DNA of 64,000 nucleotides from an uncultured Clostridia bacterium (GCA_934464705.1 CAKSKB010000017.1:5578-69577), one strand, 5' to 3'. Counted from the stretch's first letter, positions 51,376-61,186 are shown. Numbers and translations are program-made. The notes: generated by a model not told the origin, from the sequence alone.

Positions 51376-53563
51376 AAATCATATCTCCCAATGACGAAAA
51401 GCGTTCAATTTGCCTGTTATTGTCAATCATATATTTCAGAATCCGCTCGCTTCCGACAAGCACAACAAGCTTTTTAGCTCTTGTTACCGCCGTATACAAA
51501 AGGTTTCTGTAAAGTAGCATTGGCGGAGCCTTATACATCGGCATAACAACGATGTCAAATTCACTGCCCTGACTTTTATGAACCGTCATGGCAAATGCCG
51601 GGTCGATTTCGTCAAGCTGCAAAAAGTCATAAAAAACTCTTTTATCGCCGTCATAAACAACCGAAACTTTGGAATTGCGCCTGTCAACATCCTCTATTAT
51701 TCCTACATCGCCGTTAAAAACGCCTGTTCCCTCCGCCTCTCCCGAAACGGCTTTCCACTGAAGATTATAATTGTTTTTAATCTGCATAACCTTGTCGCCC
51801 TTGCGGTAGATATTCTCTCTCGCCTTGTATTCGGGCTTGCTGTCCGACGGCGGATTGAGAGCGTCCTGGAGTGCGGCATTGAGATTTTTAATACCCGCCT
51901 CGCCTTTTTTGGACGGCGAAATCACCTGAATCGAAAAAACATCGTGTATATCATATTTTGCGGGAAGCCTTCTGCGGCACAAGTCAACTATGCATGACAC
52001 AATTTCAGACGGTGAATCACTCGGCATAAAGAAAAAGTCAACGCCGGATTTCGGATACTTACCGGCATTTATTGCATGGGCGTTCATAACAATCATGCTT
52101 TCCTTTGCCTGACGGAAAATCTCCGTCAGCCGTGACACATTTATGTGTCCGCATGATATAATATCGGCAAGAACATTTCCCGCACCGACGCTCGGAAGCT
52201 GATCGGAATCGCCCACGATTATAAGTCTTGTTTTCGGACCGAGCGCTTCCGTCAGCGAATCAAACAGCGCAATATCAATCATTGAGCCTTCGTCCACAAT
52301 CACAACATCGCAGGTAAGAGGATTCCTCTCGCACCTCGCAAACGACCTTACATCAACGCTGTCATCGTAATTCATTTCCAAAAGACGGTGAATTGTTTTC
52401 GCCTCGTGCCCGGTTGCCTGAGTCATTCTCTTTGCCGCTCTGCCGGTAGGAGCACAAAGCTCCGCCTTAAGATGCAGCCGCTCCAAAGCCGAAATAAGAG
52501 TTCTTATTATTGTTGTTTTTCCCGTGCCGGGGCCGCCCGTTATAACCGCCGTGCTGCCGGAAAGAGCCTGCATAACAGCCTCTCTCTGCGAAGCCTCAAG
52601 CTTTATTCCGCATTCGTTTTCGGCATCGTCAACTATATTTTCAATATCTTTTGGAAGAGAAACCGTTTTTGAAGCAAGAGCAACAAGCCTTTGGGCGCAG
52701 TGCCTTTCGTGCCAGTACATATTATATAAATAAATCTTGTCAAATCCGTCACCGCGGACAGAACACAGCCTTGATTTCATAAGAAGTGAAACAAGGGCAT
52801 TTTCCGCTGCGGTTTCTGTAATTCCGAGCATTTCACATGAAAGCTTTATAAGCTTGTCTTTGGGCAGATATGTGTGCCCGTTCTGGCTGTTATAAAGCAG
52901 AATATATTCAATCCCGGCGCATACCCTCTGCTCGTCATCGGCAGAAAAGCCAAGAGATTCTCCGATTTTGTCAACTTTTTTAAAGCCTATTCCGGAAACA
53001 TCGCTGCAAAGCATATATGGGTTTGTTTTTATCTTGTCAACTGCGTCAGTTCCGAACTGCGAGAAAATCTTCAGCGCAAAGTTTGCCGTAACGCCGAACT
53101 TATTAAGAAACATTACAACCGACTGCGCACCGCTCTGTTCATTAAAAGAATCTGCAATGGTCGTGGCTTTTGACGGCGAAATACCCTTGATTCTTGTAAG
53201 CTGCTGAGGGTCTGTGCGCAAAATATTAAATGTGTCCGTTCCGAACATCGCAACGATTTTCTTTGCCGTAACGCTCCTCACTCCCTTTATTATCCCCGAA
53301 GCAAGATATTTTTCAATCGAAGCCTTATCCGAAGGTTCGCATTTTTCATAATATTCAACTTTGAACTGCTCACCGTAGGTCGGATGCAGCGTCCATGTAC
53401 CGAAAAGTTCAAGGCTGTCCCCTTCGGTCGCAAACGGCAAATAACCGACTGCGCATATAAGTGCGTCATCGGTTTCAAAATCGCATACCGTCCAGCCGTT
53501 TTTATCGTTTGAGTATATTATCTGGTCAACCGTACCTTTTACGGATTCAAGCTCTTTTTTCAT
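51341..53563 (-). CDS. recD2: ATP-dependent DNA helicase RecD2
   Basis: A 740-residue SF1B helicase acting 5'-3' in DNA repair. N-terminal OB-like domain and helix-hairpin-helix repeats (about 85-215; SPSKATTIADSF, SGIGFKKVDKIGE), Walker A GGPGTGKTT (about 341-349), Walker B VIVDEGSM, motif III VGDSDQLPSVG and C-terminal AMTVHKSQGSEFD with YTAVTRAK. Starts a convergent-facing minus-strand unit with comF, the ComEC-like gene and DUF3006, all tightly overlapped: a DNA uptake/repair set. Confidence 0.96.
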   Translation of the reverse strand: MKKELESVKGTVDQIIYSNDKNGWTVCDFETDDALICAVGYLPFATEGDSLELFGTWTLHPTYGEQFKVEYYEKCEPSDKASIEKYLASGIIKGVRSVTAKKIVAMFGTDTFNILRTDPQQLTRIKGISPSKATTIADSFNEQSGAQSVVMFLNKFGVTANFALKIFSQFGTDAVDKIKTNPYMLCSDVSGIGFKKVDKIGESLGFSADDEQRVCAGIEYILLYNSQNGHTYLPKDKLIKLSCEMLGITETAAENALVSLLMKSRLCSVRGDGFDKIYLYNMYWHERHCAQRLVALASKTVSLPKDIENIVDDAENECGIKLEASQREAVMQALSGSTAVITGGPGTGKTTIIRTLISALERLHLKAELCAPTGRAAKRMTQATGHEAKTIHRLLEMNYDDSVDVRSFARCERNPLTCDVVIVDEGSMIDIALFDSLTEALGPKTRLIIVGDSDQLPSVGAGNVLADIISCGHINVSRLTEIFRQAKESMIVMNAHAINAGKYPKSGVDFFFMPSDSPSEIVSCIVDLCRRRLPAKYDIHDVFSIQVISPSKKGEAGIKNLNAALQDALNPPSDSKPEYKARENIYRKGDKVMQIKNNYNLQWKAVSGEAEGTGVFNGDVGIIEDVDRRNSKVSVVYDGDKRVFYDFLQLDEIDPAFAMTVHKSQGSEFDIVVMPMYKAPPMLLYRNLLYTAVTRAKKLVVLVGSERILKYMIDNNRQIERFSSLGDMICDIWDKDIKIH

Positions 53564-53581
53564 TTAAGTCACCTAAATTAT

Positions 53582-53610
53582 ATTATACAACAAACTCCCA
53601 AATCTTTCAA
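53582..53610 (-). promoter_or_regulatory. promoter of recD2-comF unit
   Basis: Minus strand TTGAAA (53605-53610), 17 bp, TATAAT (53582-53587), 19 bp from the recD2 start. Confidence 0.8.
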
Positions 53611-53630
53611 GTCATTTCGGTAAAAAAATT

Positions 53631-53670
53631 GCAAAAAAACAGACCGCCAACATTTGCGGCGGTCTGTTTT
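53631..53670 (-). terminator. rho-independent terminator of the giant surface protein gene
   Basis: 13-bp stem AAAACAGACCGCC (53636-53648) / GGCGGTCTGTTTT (53658-53670). On the minus strand it is followed by seven T residues, which fits transcription of the gene ending at 53754. Confidence 0.88.
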
Positions 53671-53753
53671 AAACTAAATAAAATATATAAAAGAGTGTAC
53701 CCGCCGACAGCCGAAACCATCGGCAGATACGAAAAATAAGGAGAGCGAATTAA

Positions 53754-56700
53754 TTATTTATCAAGTAATCTCTTAAGAATACTTGCCGCCTGTGCACGGG
53801 TTGCGGTCTTATCGCCTTCAAAGGTCGTATCGGTCATGCCCGAGATAAGCCCAACGGTTGTGCAGATATCTACAGCCGGTTTTGCCCAGTCTGCGATTTC
53901 AGACTTGTCGGTAAACTTATCTATTCCGCCATTCTCGCCTTTTTTGCCGAGGTAAGAATATGCGTTCGAGATAATTACTGCCATTTCGTTTCTGGTAATT
54001 GTATCGTTCGGTCTGAACTTTCCGTCAAATCCTGTAATAATTTCAGCCTTTGCGCAAGCGTTTACCGATGTTTCATACCAGCTGCCCTTTTCCACATCAT
54101 CAAATACCGAGGGTGCATCCTCAGAAAGCTTGAGCGCGCGTGCGATGAGCGCCGCAAACTCCGCTCTTGTGATGTTTCTGTCGGGGTCGAAGGTCGTATC
54201 GTTTACGCCGCTTACAACTCCGATACGGTACATTGCCATGATATCAGCCTTTGCCCAGTGATTCTGAATATCGTTGAAACAAACTGTCGTATCAAGGTTC
54301 GGATTTGTGGTATCTGTCGAATAGAAACCGCCGTTACCTTTGTTTCCGTACGGATTGTTTATTGTGCTGTTTCCGCTTCCTCCGCCGGGCTGGTCGTTAC
54401 TATTGCCGTCATCGGAAGAACTCGTGTTGTAAGTTACAAATTCACCGAGAACCTTCGTCCAGATAATATAATCGTCGCCGCTCTTTATAAATGCGGTTTC
54501 GCCTGCTTTAAGCTCACTGTCAGCTGTCTTTTCGGAGTCCTCCGAAAGTTTCTTCGTAACTCTCGAGAACTTGCCGTTCACTATAATTCCAAGGTTCTTC
54601 TTCGCCTGACCCGGAAGCACGATTCTTACCGCTTTATCCGCTGCAAGGCTTCCGTCAGCCATGGATATTACGGTCACATTCGCCGTGTTATTGAGGGTCA
54701 CGCTCGGCTCGGAAAGCTCTTTTGCCGCAAGCAGTGTGCCGTTTCCTGAAAGCTTTGTATCTTCAAAGATTTCCGCCGTTACCGTTCCGATCGAACGCTC
54801 CGCCGTGATTTTTATTCCCGGAAGAGATGTGCTCTTTTCGGTTTCAAGCTTTACATCGTTTGCGGATTTTTCAGCCTTGATTTCTGCCTTCGGGTACTTG
54901 CTGTTAATCTTTATCGTCTTATCCGCAGTTACCGTTTCCTTGGTGATTACGGACTCATCAAGCGCCTCAATTGCGTCATTGATGTTCTCGATTGCCTTGT
55001 CAGCATCGTACTGCGTAAGGTCATTTCTTGCGTTTGCGGTCTTTGCGTCGGCAAGAGCCTTATTGAAATCGTCAACCTTATCTTTGGGATATTCGCCGTA
55101 GCCGTTTCCTGCAACAAATGTCATGTTTTCTGCTTTTGCGATTTTCTCCGCAAGCTTTGTTTTATCCGCCTCAGTAGGCGAAATTGTGAGCTTGCCCTTG
55201 CCCGAGCTGAAGCCGAAATACCCTTCTTTTCCGTAGAGGTCTCTGATTTCGGTCGATTTTTCATACACAACATTTCCGTCTACTTTAAGCTGCCAGAACA
55301 CCTTGTTTGCCTCGTCGGTATCGTATACACCGAGGGTAACTATGTGCTCCTCACCGAAGCTCAGGAAGTTGTTTGTTACGGTGTCAATCATCGCGTCTTC
55401 TCCGGCAATCTTTCCGCCGTCATGCTGCTGAATGTTCATGATGTCTTTCTTGATATCATACATCAGTCCGCAGTTTCCGGAACTCCATACATTCTTATCC
55501 GTTACTGCCTGTCTGAAGTAAATTCCAACCCAACCGGTTTCTTCCGCCGGTTCAAACTTCATCCTGAACGAAATCTCGTGGTTGAGATATTTCGCCGCCT
55601 TGTATGTCGCAAGGTCAAAGTTTGCAGCATCTATCACCATCGAGCCGTTCTCAAACTTCATGTTTCCGCCGGGGTTATCCCAGTTTCCGCTGTCCGCAAG
55701 CAAAGGATTGATGTTCATATGAACTATCTTATCCATGTCGATTGCAGGAATTTTCTGCTTTTCAAACTTCGCAACCGCCGCTTCAAGCTTTGCTGCAGCG
55801 TTGTTTGCTGCGTACTGTGTAAGCTCGGGGTCGTTTGCTGCCGTCTGTGCCTCATTAAGCGCTGCCGAAAGCTCGTCATATGCCGCCTTAGGATACTGAC
55901 CTGCGCCCGTTCCTACGGCTGCGCCTTCGAGGGCTTCCCTTGCTGCCTTCATTGCAGCGTTAAGCGCTGTGAGGTCGATTGAGCTTGCCTGTCTTATCTG
56001 AACCGGTTCGCTCATTACAGTTTCGCCCCTCATGGTGTTCGTATCATAAGGAATTACTTTATACTTAATATACCTTCCGGCATATTCGTCCGTGAGTTCA
56101 AGCGTTTTGCCTGCCTTGCCTTCGATCATGGTGTATTCGCCGTTTTTCTTATCGGCAACATACCAGTAAATCTGCGAAAGTCCTTCTTTATCTCCGTCAG
56201 CGTCGATAAAGTCGTAGTTTGCGCTGATTTCACCTCCGGCTGCCGCTATACCGCTTACAATATCCGACTTAACCGTTACGGAAGGCTTATGCCCCCATGC
56301 GTTGGTCGTTCTGCCCATCTCACCAAACGGAATCTGCTCAAATTCGGGCGCCGATGCCTTTACGGTTCTCAAGCCTTCATCCGTGAGCGTAAAGTCCTTT
56401 CCGTAGTCCTTGAACAGTGATTTTGCGGTGTTTACATTTGTCTGTGCATAATTGTCATGGCTTGTTCCGCCATAAGAAATATCAGTAAATTTTGTTGTGC
56501 CTACTGTCAAATTATTATGAGCAACATTGTTGATTTTCTTAGGTAAGTTTTCGTTGATGAATTTAAGAAGCCCATACTCATCTTTTGCATCGTAGAACTT
56601 CTTAGCACCGTCATAAAGTTCTTTGGAATAAAGATTTAATGTATCATTCCACAAAGTATCTTTATAAGCTTCCTTCCATTCACTGCTCCAAAGCAAATCT

Positions 56701-59700
56701 TTCTTGGTATCTGACCATGTACCACTGTTGCCTTCAGCTCTGTTTGTGCTGCCTTCGGTTTTACCCATAAGGTCACGCATGTTGAAGAGGTAAAGCCAGT
56801 TACACGCGGGGATTGTCTGGTCAACCGAAACGGTAGAGTTGTCTGTATCCTTATATGCATATGAACGCGGACCCCAACCCCAGAGATAAGATGCATATCT
56901 CAAAGGCTCGGTATCATTAACGAACACATTGCCGTGTACATTTGAAACCTCACCGCCGTTCGTTCTCACCTGAGAAAGTTCACGGCCGGCGTTGTAGAAC
57001 ACATTTCCGTAAAGCTCGGGACCTGCCGCTCCGTCATCCCAGAACACCGCGTCAACATAGCCTTCCTGCAGCGCCCAGCAATCCGTTGCAAAATTCGTGA
57101 AGTAATTATATCTTACAACCGTGCCGAGAACCGTATTATCTCTGCCCCAGTAGAAAGCGCCCATATCCGAGGAGAAATAAAGCGAATTTGAAACTTTATT
57201 ATACTCAAATACCGTATTATTCGAAGAATCATTGCGAACCGCCGCAGCCTTCAAATCATCAAATTCATTATGACGAAGCTTTACACCTACAGTATTATCA
57301 AGAGAAACCGCAAACAATGTAGATGTCGGAATAAGGTTACAGTTATGGAAGTAGTTATTCTCAATTAAAACATTGCCGGATCTGAGAGTTTTTCTGTTAC
57401 CGGAATTCTTAACGCTGATTGCAGTGTTTGCAATATTTGAAAAATGAGAATTAAGAATTTCGCAGCTTTCGGAACCTATCAATTCCAATGCTGAATTGGA
57501 AGAACCGGAAAACTCATTTCCGTCAAATACGATGTTTTTCGAATTATTAACCGTAACCGGAGTAATTCTTGTTTCTTTAAATGCGATGTTCTTAAAGTTA
57601 ATATATGAAGCATCGTTTATCGTTACCATACTTCTGTTAAGGGTTGAAACAACCATATTTGAGCCAACTGTATCGCCTACGGGATAAAAATACAGAATAT
57701 TATTCTCGCGGTCAACATAGCTTTCGCCGGGCCGGTCTATTTCTTCAAATATATTGCCGAAATAGAGTTTGTTCTGCGAGCCCCAGCCCGAGGTAAGGTT
57801 GTACACGCACGGATCAATTGATGTTACTGTTTTTGTTTCGGTATCGAATGTGTCAATTCTTAATGAAACATTCGCCCAGAAATACGGAATTGCTCCGCCA
57901 ATGTACGCATCGCCTGATTTGATATGCCACTTTTCGGTGCGGTCTGTCGGGTCGCTGTCAACTGTTTCGCCCTTATCATTATTGCCGATAAGAGAAAGCT
58001 TAATCTGCTGATTCCTGTCGTTAAAACCGTTTTCGGCTACCGGAAATGCACGGATAAGATTAAGACTCTGGTCATCATTCGGCCATCTCGCATCGGTAAG
58101 CGGAACATTGTTCATATAAACCATAGAAGGATTATATGCCGGCTGTGCCCATCCGAAAGACTGGAGCGCAGTCATCTTAACACCCTGCTCGCCGAGGTCA
58201 ATAGAATAAAGATGCGATTTTGCATTTTCATCTACAAGGCGGCTGAGGAGTGCCTCATCGGTAACCTTCTTGATTTTCGAGGTATCAAGAGTTTTGCCGC
58301 CCACAAATTCAACCTTTTCGCCGTTATATGCCTGATATGTTATCGGGCTTTCGGCAGTACCGGAATTTCCGTTCTTAAATTCAATCGTCTTTGAAATCTG
58401 ATATGTTCCACCGCGGAGATAAACTGTTACGCCGCCTTCGGGAAGCTTAGCAGCGGCAATTGTATCTCTCGCCTTTTCTATTGTTGCAAAAGGTGCGTCA
58501 ATAGTTCCTGCATTGGAATCGTTGCCGTTTGCAGCAACATAATATGCAGCAGAAGCGGTAGGAACAACATACTTGCCGATTTTAACTGCAGAAGATGTTA
58601 TTGCAGTTCCTGCAAGTCCATTCATATCCTTTGGAATAATAGTAACTCTTATATATTTTTCGGCATCGTCTTTTTTGATAAGATATGACTTTGACACCGA
58701 ATTTTGAACTTCAGTATATGTGCCGGTTTCTGTTTCTGAAATTTCCCAAACAAAAACACTTTCACCTTCGTCAATGTTGCTTGAAGATTTCTGATATGTA
58801 TATGCCGCACTTACTGTATTGCCGGGTTCTGCGGTACCCGAAATCGAAGCATTAACCGCCGTCGGAGGAACCATTATTACAGAAACCTTGCCGGTAGGTT
58901 CGGAAGTCTTTGGCGTACCCACCTTGGGCTCAGCCATGCTTCTCGGTGTAACAATTACTCTCAGCATTTTACCTACATGATCGCTTGTAAGCTTAAATGT
59001 ACTTTCTGTTGCACCGGCTATAGCAGACCATGCCTTGCCGTCATCGGAAATTTCCCACTGATAAAGAGGTGTATCCAATCTGTCATTATCAGCATCAATA
59101 ATTCTCGCATTAGCCGTAAGCGTCTGACCGTCCATTGCCACACCGTCTATTGTGAGAGATTCAACAACCGGTGCTGTAGGGTCATTTCTCTTTTCAAGCG
59201 AACCGCCAAGATAAAAGTCACCATATTTATAAGTGAATTTACCCGTGCTCGGATTTGTTCTTATTTCAATTCTTGCAAGCTTATCCCAGTAATTTCCCCA
59301 GTTATCCGTATATTCGCTTGATGATGGAACAACTTCCTTTTTACCTATAAACTCACCGTCAAGATAAGAAAATACACTCCAGCCAAATTCAGCTTCGACA
59401 TCTTTTTCAAGAGACATTATAAACTGATGCCAGCCCTTACTTCTTGCTTTAAATCCATTATATTTATTACCGAAATAAGTACCGCCGGTATATTCAGTTG
59501 CACTTGTTCCCAGAACTGCGCCGTCAAGAACCTTCCATGACTTCATGCCTTCCCACATTTTTGCAAAATCGCCATACCCGTAATCTTCTTCAAAACCGGC
59601 ATGAAAAAGGATTGAATCGGTTATACTTACGGTATTTATACCCGGTCTTGACTCCGAATCACCGTCATCATAAAACCAAACACCTGCGGAGCGATAACCT

Positions 59701-60263
59701 TCATCAAACCATTTATCAGCGTTTGGAGCAGGCTTATCAACGCCGTCAACCGTTATTTTATTTGTTGATTTTACAATGCGGAGCCACCAATTCTGAGTAT
59801 TTCCGCCGTAAACAGTCCCGCCGTCATGACCTGATTCATCGGCAAGAATATAGGGGGCTCCCGTACCGACGGTAGCAGGCTGAGTTATGACCTTATTGCC
59901 GCCTGCAATCGCATCTTCATCCTGGCGAATCATTATAATACTTGCTTTTTTACCATTGTAACTAACTGTAATTATTGACTTGCCTTTTTTACCGGTTGAA
60001 GAAAGCTTGTTTCCTTCAAACTTAAACACGGTTTCATCGGAACTTTCGTATGTAATACCCGAATCGCCCGTCAGATTCACAGAAGTTCCATCTGCGAGTT
60101 CGCCCGAAACTTTTAAAGCCTCGGCTTCTCTGTCTTCACCGATATAGTAGCATTGATTTTCGGTAATGCTTATTGCCGAAACTTCTGCCGCCATAGCGGT
60201 AGGTACATAGACTGCGCTTAATATCATGAGCATAGCCAATACCAGTGATAATTTTCTTTGCAT
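53754..60263 (-). CDS. giant SLH-anchored beta-helix surface protein
   Basis: A 2169-residue exported multidomain protein. Signal peptide 1-26 (AMAAE); Big2-like Ig domain about 29-113; beta-sandwich region about 130-350; Ig-like repeats about 360-470 and 464-565 (IDADNDRLDTPLYQWEISDDGK); right-handed beta-helix about 573-1320 opening YYVAANGNDSNAGTIDAPFATI; another Ig-like repeat 1327-1425; helical FIVAR-like bundle 1430-1497; LamG-like sandwich 1505-1698; second helical bundle 1705-1770; Gly/Ser/Asn linker 1945-1980; three SLH repeats 1993-2169. It should be bound to the S-layer wall polymer and hold a polysaccharide-binding or -cleaving module outside. Its beta-helix shares the ARWPNDD stretch with the protein at 19409-21907. 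Confidence 0.92.
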   Translation of the reverse strand: MQRKLSLVLAMLMILSAVYVPTAMAAEVSAISITENQCYYIGEDREAEALKVSGELADGTSVNLTGDSGITYESSDETVFKFEGNKLSSTGKKGKSIITVSYNGKKASIIMIRQDEDAIAGGNKVITQPATVGTGAPYILADESGHDGGTVYGGNTQNWWLRIVKSTNKITVDGVDKPAPNADKWFDEGYRSAGVWFYDDGDSESRPGINTVSITDSILFHAGFEEDYGYGDFAKMWEGMKSWKVLDGAVLGTSATEYTGGTYFGNKYNGFKARSKGWHQFIMSLEKDVEAEFGWSVFSYLDGEFIGKKEVVPSSSEYTDNWGNYWDKLARIEIRTNPSTGKFTYKYGDFYLGGSLEKRNDPTAPVVESLTIDGVAMDGQTLTANARIIDADNDRLDTPLYQWEISDDGKAWSAIAGATESTFKLTSDHVGKMLRVIVTPRSMAEPKVGTPKTSEPTGKVSVIMVPPTAVNASISGTAEPGNTVSAAYTYQKSSSNIDEGESVFVWEISETETGTYTEVQNSVSKSYLIKKDDAEKYIRVTIIPKDMNGLAGTAITSSAVKIGKYVVPTASAAYYVAANGNDSNAGTIDAPFATIEKARDTIAAAKLPEGGVTVYLRGGTYQISKTIEFKNGNSGTAESPITYQAYNGEKVEFVGGKTLDTSKIKKVTDEALLSRLVDENAKSHLYSIDLGEQGVKMTALQSFGWAQPAYNPSMVYMNNVPLTDARWPNDDQSLNLIRAFPVAENGFNDRNQQIKLSLIGNNDKGETVDSDPTDRTEKWHIKSGDAYIGGAIPYFWANVSLRIDTFDTETKTVTSIDPCVYNLTSGWGSQNKLYFGNIFEEIDRPGESYVDRENNILYFYPVGDTVGSNMVVSTLNRSMVTINDASYINFKNIAFKETRITPVTVNNSKNIVFDGNEFSGSSNSALELIGSESCEILNSHFSNIANTAISVKNSGNRKTLRSGNVLIENNYFHNCNLIPTSTLFAVSLDNTVGVKLRHNEFDDLKAAAVRNDSSNNTVFEYNKVSNSLYFSSDMGAFYWGRDNTVLGTVVRYNYFTNFATDCWALQEGYVDAVFWDDGAAGPELYGNVFYNAGRELSQVRTNGGEVSNVHGNVFVNDTEPLRYASYLWGWGPRSYAYKDTDNSTVSVDQTIPACNWLYLFNMRDLMGKTEGSTNRAEGNSGTWSDTKKDLLWSSEWKEAYKDTLWNDTLNLYSKELYDGAKKFYDAKDEYGLLKFINENLPKKINNVAHNNLTVGTTKFTDISYGGTSHDNYAQTNVNTAKSLFKDYGKDFTLTDEGLRTVKASAPEFEQIPFGEMGRTTNAWGHKPSVTVKSDIVSGIAAAGGEISANYDFIDADGDKEGLSQIYWYVADKKNGEYTMIEGKAGKTLELTDEYAGRYIKYKVIPYDTNTMRGETVMSEPVQIRQASSIDLTALNAAMKAAREALEGAAVGTGAGQYPKAAYDELSAALNEAQTAANDPELTQYAANNAAAKLEAAVAKFEKQKIPAIDMDKIVHMNINPLLADSGNWDNPGGNMKFENGSMVIDAANFDLATYKAAKYLNHEISFRMKFEPAEETGWVGIYFRQAVTDKNVWSSGNCGLMYDIKKDIMNIQQHDGGKIAGEDAMIDTVTNNFLSFGEEHIVTLGVYDTDEANKVFWQLKVDGNVVYEKSTEIRDLYGKEGYFGFSSGKGKLTISPTEADKTKLAEKIAKAENMTFVAGNGYGEYPKDKVDDFNKALADAKTANARNDLTQYDADKAIENINDAIEALDESVITKETVTADKTIKINSKYPKAEIKAEKSANDVKLETEKSTSLPGIKITAERSIGTVTAEIFEDTKLSGNGTLLAAKELSEPSVTLNNTANVTVISMADGSLAADKAVRIVLPGQAKKNLGIIVNGKFSRVTKKLSEDSEKTADSELKAGETAFIKSGDDYIIWTKVLGEFVTYNTSSSDDGNSNDQPGGGSGNSTINNPYGNKGNGGFYSTDTTNPNLDTTVCFNDIQNHWAKADIMAMYRIGVVSGVNDTTFDPDRNITRAEFAALIARALKLSEDAPSVFDDVEKGSWYETSVNACAKAEIITGFDGKFRPNDTITRNEMAVIISNAYSYLGKKGENGGIDKFTDKSEIADWAKPAVDICTTVGLISGMTDTTFEGDKTATRAQAASILKRLLDK

Positions 60264-60290
60264 TTTTATTCCTCCTTAAATTTTAAAATG

Positions 60291-60331
60291 TATAACACAT
60301 AGTGTTATAAAGATTATTCCCGTGAGCTCAC
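60291..60331. promoter_or_regulatory. paired palindromes in the leader of the giant gene
   Basis: TATAACAC-ATA-GTGTTATA (60291-60309), perfect 8-bp arms, and GTGAGCTCAC (60322-60331), a 10-bp palindrome. They lie 28-68 bp upstream of the start codon and may be operators or mRNA hairpins. Confidence 0.5.
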
Positions 60332-60547
60332 AGCTTCCGACTCTTTTAATTCTATTGCAACATACGGAACATGCAAAATCAAGCATTCGGCAGTTGCATA
60401 AAATGCAAAGTGAAAGAAGCAGACAATCGGAAACAAAAATAATTTATTTATGTTTTCAATTGCTTTTATCAATGTTGCTCACAAACCAATTATAACATAG
60501 ACTTTTAAAAACATTATAGAAATAAAGTATTACAAAACAACAAATGC
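60332..60547. other. non-coding leader region
   Basis: About 216 bp of AT-rich sequence upstream of the giant gene with no credible coding frame on either strand. Minus-strand TATAAT hexamers at 60489-60494 and 60513-60518 are possible -10 boxes for that gene, which would give a leader of 200 bases or more; their -35 boxes are poor. Confidence 0.4.
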
Positions 60548-60581
60548 GAACCATACGCTCTCCCAGCTGAGCTAATTCCCC
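60548..60581 (-). pseudogene. truncated tRNA, 5' half only
   Basis: On the minus strand from 60581 the sequence reads GGGGAATTAGCTCAGCTGGG followed by AGAGCG: a tRNA acceptor 5' strand (GGGGAAT), TA, and a complete D arm GCTC-AGCTGGGA-GAGC. The anticodon arm does not pair after that and no T arm follows to the left, so it is a remnant of a tRNA (Ala-like), not a functional gene. Confidence 0.8.
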
Positions 60582-60648
60582 ATGTCACAAATACATTATA
60601 CTCCTTATTTTTGCGTTTGTCAAGTAGTTTTTGCGCCGCAATTGAACA

Positions 60649-60677
60649 TTGACAAAACATCAGTTTTATGTTAACAT
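60649..60677 (+). promoter_or_regulatory. promoter of the XRE regulator gene
   Basis: TTGACA (60649-60654), 17 bp, TGt-TAACAT (60672-60677). Confidence 0.75.
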
Positions 60678-60715
60678 TATTATTAAGCTATTACACGAAA
60701 AGAGGAAATGCAGTT

Positions 60716-61066
60716 ATGTACAATTCTGCCGATATTGCGGAAAGAATCCGGGCGGTCGCCAAATCAAAAAACATCTATATAAAAGTTATGCTGATCAATC
60801 TTGGGCTCAGCATCAACACACTTTCAAACATGAGCACAAGGGGTTCGTTCCCCAAAAGTGACAGTCTTGCGAGAATTGCGGACTACCTCGGCTGCTCGGT
60901 TGACTATCTCCTCGGCAGAAACGAAAACGATGATACGATTTTTGAAGACGGACTTGTGATTTTTCACCGCGGCGGAAAGATTATCAGAAGAAAATTCAGC
61001 GAAGAGCAAATGGAATGCATGGAAAGATTTATTGATTTCATTGCAAACGAAAATCTGAAATATTAG
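60716..61066 (+). CDS. XRE family helix-turn-helix regulator
   Basis: A 116-residue DNA-binding protein: XRE-type helix-turn-helix at about 5-68 (LGLSINTLSNM, SLARIADYLGCSVDYLLGR) and a 50-residue C-terminal part of unknown role. The ATG at 60716 has AGAGGA 9 bp upstream; an earlier start would lie in the -10 box. It lies between a tRNA remnant and the prophage att core, transcribed towards the prophage. It may be host cargo or a left-over from an earlier integration. Confidence 0.88.
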   Translation: MYNSADIAERIRAVAKSKNIYIKVMLINLGLSINTLSNMSTRGSFPKSDSLARIADYLGCSVDYLLGRNENDDTIFEDGLVIFHRGGKIIRRKFSEEQMECMERFIDFIANENLKY

Positions 61067-61072
61067 ATAAGA

Positions 61073-61108
61073 AAAACCCGATAAGATTTCAGTATCTCAT
61101 CGGGTTTT
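61073..61108 (+). terminator. rho-independent terminator of the XRE gene
   Basis: Arms 61073-61087 and 61094-61108 (AAAACCCGATAAGAT / ATCTCATCGGGTTTT) pair over 15 positions with one mismatch, ending in TTTT. Confidence 0.85.
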
Positions 61109-61110
61109 AA

Positions 61111-61133
61111 GCCGGTAACGGGACTCGAACCCG
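61111..61133 (-). repeat. prophage attachment core: tRNA 3' end
   Basis: On the minus strand: CGGGTTCGAGTCCCG, the tRNA T arm, then TTACCGGC, the 3' acceptor strand of a tRNA beginning GCCGGTA. No 5' half lies to the right and the outermost T-stem pair is mismatched, so it is only the 3' end. This is what remains at the far end of an element integrated in a tRNA gene; the intact tRNA should be at the other end, right of the window. Confidence 0.8.
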
Positions 61134-61186
61134 ATATTTTTATAGATTTTAAGCCAAAATTCAATTTTTTACGAACTGCTTGCGAA

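Noticed and set aside
55344..55982. 212-codon open frame on the plus strand within the giant surface protein gene
   Set aside because: Lies antisense to recognisable LamG-like and helical domains; cysteine-rich, no family, no ribosome binding site.
60541..60600. functional tRNA gene
   Set aside because: Only the acceptor 5' strand and D arm are present; anticodon and T arms cannot be formed.
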